Below are positions 6,015 through 9,400 of a stretch of DNA of 9,400 bases, piece after piece. Made by a program: the position numbers and the translations under genes. The notes beneath the pieces are model-generated. The model was not told where the DNA came from, did not search any database, and saw nothing but the letters and a program-made list of their open reading frames with translations. This DNA comes from DAOVGU01 sp030637775 [NCBI: bacterium] (lineage in GTDB: Bacteria > Ratteibacteria > UBA8468): contig DAOWFY010000075.1 of assembly GCA_030637775.1 (NCBI GenBank), positions 1-9,400 of the forward strand, in the 5' to 3' direction. Position 1 is the first letter of the stretch. Every line of letters starts with the position of its first letter.

Positions 6015-7193
6015 ATGTCTGAAAAAAGAATGGCCAAGACCGCCAATGAAGCAATTGCCGAGGCAATGAGGCAAATCAATCCCGATGTTGTTGCTGCTTA
6101 TCCCATTACTCCGGCTACCGAAATTGTTCAGATTTTCTCTCAATTTGTTGCCGATGGTAAGGTCACAACAGAGTTTGTTCCGGTAGAGAGTGAGCACAGC
6201 GCGATGAGTGCCGTTGTTGGTGCATCTTTAGCCGGGGCAAGAGCAATGACCGCCACTTCCTCCCAGGGTCTTGCTTTGATGTGGGAAATCCTTTATATTG
6301 CCTCAGCATTGAGGCTTCCGGTAATAATGCCGATGGTCAACCGGGCCCTTTCGGCACCGATTAATATCCACTGCGATCATAGTGATTCAATGGGGGCCCG
6401 GGATTCTGGCTGGATTCAACTCTATTCCGAGAGTGTCCAGGAGACCTACGATAATGTTATTCAGGCGGTCAGAATTGCTGAAAGGTCCTTGCTTCCGGTA
6501 ATGGTTACTACCGACGGTTTCATCCTTTCCCATTGCCTGGAACTCTTAACGCCTCTCTTAGATAAAGAAGCAAAGGATTTTATCGGTGAATATAGACCTA
6601 AAAATTTCCTCCTGGATACAGAGCATCCCTTCACCGTAGGAGCTTTAGATTTGCAGGATTACTACTTTGAGCATAAGCGCCAGGAGGCAGAAGCAATGAT
6701 AGAAAGTAAAAAAATAATTTTAAAGATCGGGGAAGAATTTGAAAGGAAATTTGGCCGCAGATACGAATTTTTTGAGGACTATAAAGTTATTGACAGCGAG
6801 GTTGCTACCGTTGTGATAGGTTCTGCAGCGGGGACAACCAAGGTGGTGGTTGATCAACTGCGAGAGGAGAAAATAAAAGCGGGTCTTTTAAAACTAAGGG
6901 TCTTTCGTCCCTTTCCCGCAGAGGAATTAAAGGAGCTATTGAAGAATGTTAAGGTCATAGCAGTTTTAGATAGAGCAGATTCCTTGAATGCTGTCTCCGG
7001 TCCGCTTTTTAGCGAAATAAGAAATGCTCTCTACGATCTTGAGGAAAGACCGAAGATCGTTAACTATATCTATGGACTTGGTGGTCGGGATATCGGATTA
7101 AAGGAGATTCATTCTATCTACGAAGATCTTGAGGAAATAAACAGAACAGGAAAGATTAAAAGTTTGCTAACTTATTTGGGAGTAAGAGAGTAA
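6015..7193 (+). CDS. porA: 2-oxoacid (pyruvate):ferredoxin oxidoreductase, alpha subunit
   Basis: The alpha subunit of the four-subunit-type oxidoreductase that decarboxylates pyruvate to acetyl-CoA and reduces ferredoxin in the cytoplasm of anaerobes. At 392 aa it has the usual length for a separate alpha chain. AAYPITPATEIVQ (residues 27-39) is the family signature near the active site. The pyrimidine-binding domain continues through VPVESEHSAMSAVVGAS and TATSSQGLALM. VNRALSAPINIHCDHSDSM followed by RDSGWIQLY is typical of pyruvate-specific PorA, more than of 2-ketoglutarate KorA. The C-terminal domain (VIGSAAGT through the LKLRVFRPFP block) is the transketolase-C-like domain. GAGGAGG four to nine bases upstream fixes ATG 6015. 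It is separated from porB by 12 bases. The gamma and delta subunits, usually encoded beside it, are absent from the window. Confidence 0.95.
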   Translation: MSEKRMAKTANEAIAEAMRQINPDVVAAYPITPATEIVQIFSQFVADGKVTTEFVPVESEHSAMSAVVGASLAGARAMTATSSQGLALMWEILYIASALRLPVIMPMVNRALSAPINIHCDHSDSMGARDSGWIQLYSESVQETYDNVIQAVRIAERSLLPVMVTTDGFILSHCLELLTPLLDKEAKDFIGEYRPKNFLLDTEHPFTVGALDLQDYYFEHKRQEAEAMIESKKIILKIGEEFERKFGRRYEFFEDYKVIDSEVATVVIGSAAGTTKVVVDQLREEKIKAGLLKLRVFRPFPAEELKELLKNVKVIAVLDRADSLNAVSGPLFSEIRNALYDLEERPKIVNYIYGLGGRDIGLKEIHSIYEDLEEINRTGKIKSLLTYLGVRE

Positions 7194-7205
7194 GGAGAAA
7201 GAATA

Positions 7206-8129
7206 ATGGCAAATTTAAAGGAATTATCGGAAAGGAAGGAACTACTTGTTGGAGGACATCGACTCTGTCCAGGGTGCGCTGCGGGCATCATTGCCCGGCA
7301 GGTCCTTCTGGCAGCAAAGGAGCCAGTAGTGGTAGTAACCTCTACCGGCTGCCTGGAGGTTGCTACTACTATTTTCCCTTACTCCGCCTGGAAGGTTCCC
7401 TGGTTCCATAATGCCTTTGAGAATGCTGCCAGTACTATCAGCGGAATAGAGGCGGCTTATAGAAGTTTAAAGAGAAAAGGTAAGATTGATAAAGAGATCA
7501 GGTTTATTGCCTTTGGCGGAGATGGTGGCACCTATGATATTGGTCTGCAGGCTCTTTCCGGAGCGGTAGAAAGAGGACATCGATTTCTTTATATCTGCTA
7601 CAATAATCAAGCCTATATGAATACCGGAATCCAGCGTTCTTCCGCCACTCCAAAAGGAGCCAGCACCACCACCGCCCCAGCAGGAACGGTGATTCCGGGA
7701 AAAATCCAGTTTCGTAAAGATTTAACTAGGATTATGGTTGCCCATCAGATTCCTTATGCCGCGACGGCAACGGCAGGTAAATGGAACGATCTGATAACTA
7801 AGGTAGAGAAGGCTTTAGCTACCGATGGCCCCAGTTTCATGGACATCCTTTCTTCCTGTCGGCTTGGTTGGGGACATCCTCCAGAGCAAACCCTAACCAT
7901 TGGCAGACTTGCGGCAGATACCTGTTTCTGGCCCTTATATGAAGTGGTTGCGGGAGAATACCATCTTACCTATAAGCCAAAGAAAAAAAGACCAGTTACC
8001 GAATGGCTAAAAACGCAGGCCCGTTTTAAACATCTCTTTAAACCGGAGAACAAGGGCTTAATAGATACCATCCAGAATTATGTTGATGAGCAGTGGCAAA
8101 AACTTCTCAAACTTTGTGGAGAAGAATAA
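7206..8129 (+). CDS. porB: 2-oxoacid (pyruvate):ferredoxin oxidoreductase, beta subunit
   Basis: The thiamine-diphosphate-binding beta chain, partner of the alpha chain encoded just upstream. The four cysteines that bind the [4Fe-4S] cluster next to the cofactor are all visible: LCPGC (C21, C24), STGC (C49) and SSCRLGW (C218). The ThDP/Mg2+ motif is GGDGGTYDIG (104-113) with YNNQAYMNTG (132-141). PWFHNAFENAAS (65-76) and SSATPKGASTTTAPAG (145-160) are standard PorB segments. At 307 aa it has normal length and ends in a basic/helical tail. An AAGGAG ribosome site lies between porA and ATG 7206. No sign of damage is seen, unlike the gene that follows 12 bases downstream. Confidence 0.95.
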   Translation: MANLKELSERKELLVGGHRLCPGCAAGIIARQVLLAAKEPVVVVTSTGCLEVATTIFPYSAWKVPWFHNAFENAASTISGIEAAYRSLKRKGKIDKEIRFIAFGGDGGTYDIGLQALSGAVERGHRFLYICYNNQAYMNTGIQRSSATPKGASTTTAPAGTVIPGKIQFRKDLTRIMVAHQIPYAATATAGKWNDLITKVEKALATDGPSFMDILSSCRLGWGHPPEQTLTIGRLAADTCFWPLYEVVAGEYHLTYKPKKKRPVTEWLKTQARFKHLFKPENKGLIDTIQNYVDEQWQKLLKLCGEE

Positions 8130-8141
8130 GCGGTCAAATAG

Positions 8142-8566
8142 ATGATGAACTCCTTATTGATTGGAGCAATTACACTTCTTCTCTTATTTTTAAGTTATAG
8201 ATTTTATGGGAGAATTGCCGAAAGATTATGGCAGATAAGCCCGGAAAGGAAAACGCCGGCAATAGAGAAAAAGGATGGGGTAGATTATATTCCGGCTAAA
8301 AACTGGCTGATTCTCTTTGGTCATCAATTATCTTCAGCCTCTATCTCTTAAGTAAAAACAGACCAGTTTTCTATACCTTGATCCCCGCTCTTTTTATGTT
8401 GGCTACTACCATTGCTGCTCTTCTCTATCAGGCAAATAATTTCTTCCGTTCTGAACAATTACTTTTAGGCACCGTTGCCACTATTCTTCTTGTTCTCTCT
8501 GCCTTCGTTATTGTAGAAAGTAGTAAAATCATCAGAAAGAGACTTTCATCCTCTCCCCAAATATAG
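8142..8566 (+). pseudogene. cstA: Remnant of a CstA-family carbon-starvation/pyruvate transporter
   Basis: Two ends of one family with the middle missing. The first piece (8142 to about 8325) is a membrane helix followed by RFYGRIAERLW, RKTPAIEKKDGVDYIPAKNW and LILFGHQ. This is the CstA N-terminus, where FGHH and the long transmembrane core should follow. In a different frame from about 8327, and with no stop between, runs IIFSLYLLSKNRPVFYT, then LIPALFMLATTIAALLYQA and a last helix ending at the TAG at 8564-8566. That is the CstA C-terminus. Intact members have about 480-700 residues, so more than 300 are lost and the join shifts the frame. CstA and its relative BtsT import pyruvate or peptides, so an intact ancestor next to porAB would have coupled pyruvate uptake to its oxidation. 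The frames at 8142-8351 and 8378-8566 are not independent genes. Confidence 0.82.
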
Positions 8567-8572
8567 TATAAT
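8564..8572 (+). promoter_or_regulatory. -10 region of the tRNA-Asn promoter
   Basis: TATAAT (8567-8572), inside TAGTATAAT, ends eight bases before the mature tRNA 5' end. Transcription would start almost at position 1 of the tRNA. The -35 region (TTTCAT, 8544-8549) is weak and lies within the cstA remnant. Confidence 0.6.
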
Positions 8573-8580
8573 AAAAGAAG

Positions 8581-8895
8581 TCCCCGGTAGCTCAATGGTA
8601 GAGCGTTCGGCTGTGGTTAGCAGCGCTCAGCAGTAATGCTGAGATGAAAAGTGGGTGAATTCAGGAAAGCCTAACCTTACCTTTAGCGTAAGTACGGTAA
8701 TCCTGAGCCAAGTTAGCCGATTTTAAGGCGGCTAAAAGGTGCAGAGACTAAAGCTGACGAATAGAATAATGCTTATTAGCGCCCACCTCCAGTACATAGA
8801 TTTGTGTATTGGATGATGAGATAGTCCATGCCTTATAGAAATATAAGGGAGTTTTTGTAACCGAAATGTCGTAGGTTCGAGCCCTACCCGGGGAG
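8581..8895 (+). tRNA. tRNA-Asn(GUU), interrupted in the anticodon by a group I intron
   Basis: Exons are 8581-8614 and 8858-8895; joined they give a 72-nt cloverleaf. The acceptor stem TCCCCGG pairs fully with CCGGGGA (8888-8894), leaving G as the discriminator. The D arm is GCTC-AATGGTA-GAGC (8590-8604). The anticodon stem TTCGG (8606-8610) pairs with CCGAA (8861-8865) across the intron. The variable loop is ATGTC, and the T arm is GTAGG-TTCGAGC-CCTAC (8871-8887). Splicing at U8614/U8858 gives the loop CTGTTAA, anticodon GTT, within the GGCTGTTAACC context normal for bacterial asparagine tRNAs. The intron lies between anticodon bases 35 and 36. CCA is not encoded. Reading straight through the first exon as CTGTG would suggest a GTG histidine anticodon, but the intron's own pairings exclude that. 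Confidence 0.93.
8615..8857 (+). ncRNA. Group I self-splicing intron (243 nt, no ORF)
   Basis: The full core can be drawn. P1: exon GCTGU (8610-8614) with GCAGC (8620-8624), U-G at the 5' splice site. P10: GGTTA (8615-8619) with exon TAACC (8858-8862). P2: 8626-8632/8637-8643 with a GTAA tetraloop. P3: GTGGGT (8651-8656)/GCCCAC (8781-8786). P4: TTCAGG (8660-8665)/CCTGAG (8702-8707). P5: near 8669-8673/8693-8698, extended by CTTAC/GTAAG. P6: CC/GG (8708-8709/8738-8739), extended by TTAGCCG/CGGCTAA. P7: GACTA (8746-8750)/TAGTC (8822-8826). P8: CCAGTACA (8789-8796)/TGTATTGG (8805-8812). P9: CCTTATA (8831-8837)/TATAAGG (8842-8848) with a GAAA loop. The intron ends in G8857. L2 and L9 tetraloops suit the usual docking onto P8 and P5. 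An extra stem (about 8753-8780) sits between P7 and P3'. There is no homing endonuclease, so the intron depends on vertical inheritance or on transfer helped in trans. Confidence 0.93.
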
Positions 8896-8908
8896 CAATT
8901 CTTATTAT

Positions 8909-8931
8909 CCCGAACTAAAAAATCGGGTTTT
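8909..8931 (+). terminator. Weak terminator-like hairpin after the tRNA
   Basis: CCCGA (8909-8913) pairs with TCGGG (8923-8927) and is followed by four T. Its stem is short and its loop A-rich. It may be a first, leaky stop before the stronger hairpin just downstream. Confidence 0.35.
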
Positions 8932-8933
8932 GA

Positions 8934-8972
8934 GGGAGAAAATTCATTGTGAATTTTCTCCCTATTTTTTTT
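8934..8972 (+). terminator. Strong intrinsic terminator of the tRNA-Asn transcript
   Basis: A perfect 13-bp stem, GGGAGAAAATTCA (8934-8946) with TGAATTTTCTCCC (8950-8962), closed by a three-base loop and followed by TA and eight T. It ends the tRNA unit before the next promoter. Confidence 0.85.
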
Positions 8973-8993
8973 GTTTTAGAGCGTAATATGATA

Positions 8994-9015
8994 TAGTATA
9001 ATATGCAGAAGGGAG
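8994..9015 (+). promoter_or_regulatory. -10 region and ribosome site of the methyltransferase-like gene
   Basis: TAGTATAAT (8994-9002) repeats the -10 core seen elsewhere in the window. GGGAG (9011-9015) lies eight bases before ATG 9024. The transcript would begin near 9009, almost at the ribosome site. No good -35 is visible in the T-rich terminator tail upstream. Confidence 0.5.
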
Positions 9016-9023
9016 AATGAGCT

Positions 9024-9400
9024 ATGGTGAATGGTGTGGATTTATTAGACATAAAAGAAGCAAGTAGATGGGCAAGTAATTATTTGAAACGAAATGTTAC
9101 AACATCAAATATAGCATATTTAGTTCAGTATGGAAGAGTTAAAAAATACGGAGACAACGGTACTACGCTTGTTAAGAAAAAAGAGCTGATAAAATATTAC
9201 GAAACTTTTAATGGGAAAAGGGAAGTCCAATGGAGAGCACAGATAGGTAATGATTTAAATTGGGCTCTATCCTTTGATAATTATAAAGAAGCAGAAACAA
9301 CAAAGCATGTGCATAGGTTGCATCCTTATAAAGGAAAATTTATCCCACAGCTTGTCGAATATTTTCTCGATAGTCACACCGATAAGTTCAAAAGAGATAC
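9024..9400 (+). CDS. Putative site-specific DNA methyltransferase with N-terminal HTH-like domain (3' end missing)
   Basis: The frame is open from ATG 9024 to the window edge, 125 codons plus two bases. Residues about 5-60 (DLLDIKEASRWASNYL ... VQYGRVKKYGDNG ... LVKKKELIKYYE) look like an excisionase/MerR-style helix-turn-helix with a wing: a helix, a turn, a recognition helix, then a short beta hairpin. Residues about 78-115 (LNWALSFDNYKEAETTKHV, HRLHPYKGKFIPQLVEYFL) are, from memory, the N-terminal block of adenine-N6/cytosine-N4 DNA methyltransferases of restriction-modification systems. The SAM-binding DPFxGSGTT motif and the catalytic (D/N/S)PP(Y/W) motif should follow beyond the window. 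The N-terminal part may bind the recognition site or autoregulate. ATG 9024 has a good ribosome site; GTG 9027 is an alternative. Location just past a tRNA gene fits accessory DNA. The methyltransferase assignment rests on one conserved block. Confidence 0.7.
   Translation, partial: MVNGVDLLDIKEASRWASNYLKRNVTTSNIAYLVQYGRVKKYGDNGTTLVKKKELIKYYETFNGKREVQWRAQIGNDLNWALSFDNYKEAETTKHVHRLHPYKGKFIPQLVEYFLDSHTDKFKRD

Noticed and set aside
8581-8620. Reading the tRNA as His with anticodon GTG
   Set aside because: The loop CTGTG appears only if the first intron base is kept. P1 (U8614-G8620), P10 and the terminal G8857 put the splice after U8614, which gives GTT and the typical Asn loop.
8581-9400. Integration site at the tRNA 3' end with a direct-repeat att
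   Set aside because: The adjacent methyltransferase-like gene makes an island plausible, but no second copy of the tRNA 3' end and no integrase occur in the window.
1-9400. CRISPR array, insertion sequence or toxin-antitoxin pair
   Set aside because: No regularly spaced repeats, transposase motifs or paired small genes were found on either strand.

Overview
The window is bacterial. It has Shine-Dalgarno sequences, TATAAT-type -10 boxes, short intergenic gaps and translationally coupled genes, and base composition is moderately AT-rich. A ferredoxin-linked pyruvate oxidoreductase and a UroD-family methyltransferase relic point to an anaerobe. I cannot name the phylum from this sequence.

Layout. 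Positions 1-3387 (+) hold a sugar-transfer cluster: the 3' part of a GT-A glycosyltransferase resembling glucosylglycerate/mannosylglycerate-type synthases, a nucleotide-sugar pyrophosphorylase-like protein, and a GT4 glycosyltransferase that overlaps it by ATGA. Together they could activate a sugar and build a small glycoside, possibly a compatible solute, or a surface glycan. Positions 3344-4538 (-) hold a CcdA/DsbD-like membrane protein translationally coupled to a decayed UroD-family gene. That relic keeps its N- and C-terminal ends but has lost the middle. Positions 4714-4983 (+) encode a small basic protein, and 4972-5889 (-) a cation/calcium exchanger. Positions 5913-8566 (+) form one transcription unit: a clear promoter, porA, porB and the remnant of a CstA-type pyruvate/peptide carrier, also missing its centre. 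The gamma and delta subunits of the oxidoreductase are not in the window.

The most striking feature is at 8581-8895: a tRNA-Asn(GUU) gene split inside its anticodon by a 243-nt group I intron without an ORF. P1 with the U-G pair at the 5' splice site, P2, P3, P4, P5, P6, P7, P8, P9 and a perfect 5-bp P10 can all be drawn by hand. Both splice sites are therefore well determined. An extra stem between P7 and P3' suggests an IA-like architecture, not the IC3 type usual in bacterial tRNA introns.

A strong terminator (8934-8972) follows the tRNA. After it comes the start of a gene, cut off by the window end, that joins a small helix-turn-helix-like N-terminus to the first part of a site-specific DNA methyltransferase. 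This suggests restriction-modification or accessory DNA next to the tRNA. The 9-mer TAGTATAAT recurs as the -10 region of four transcription units, and looks like this organism's preferred promoter core.
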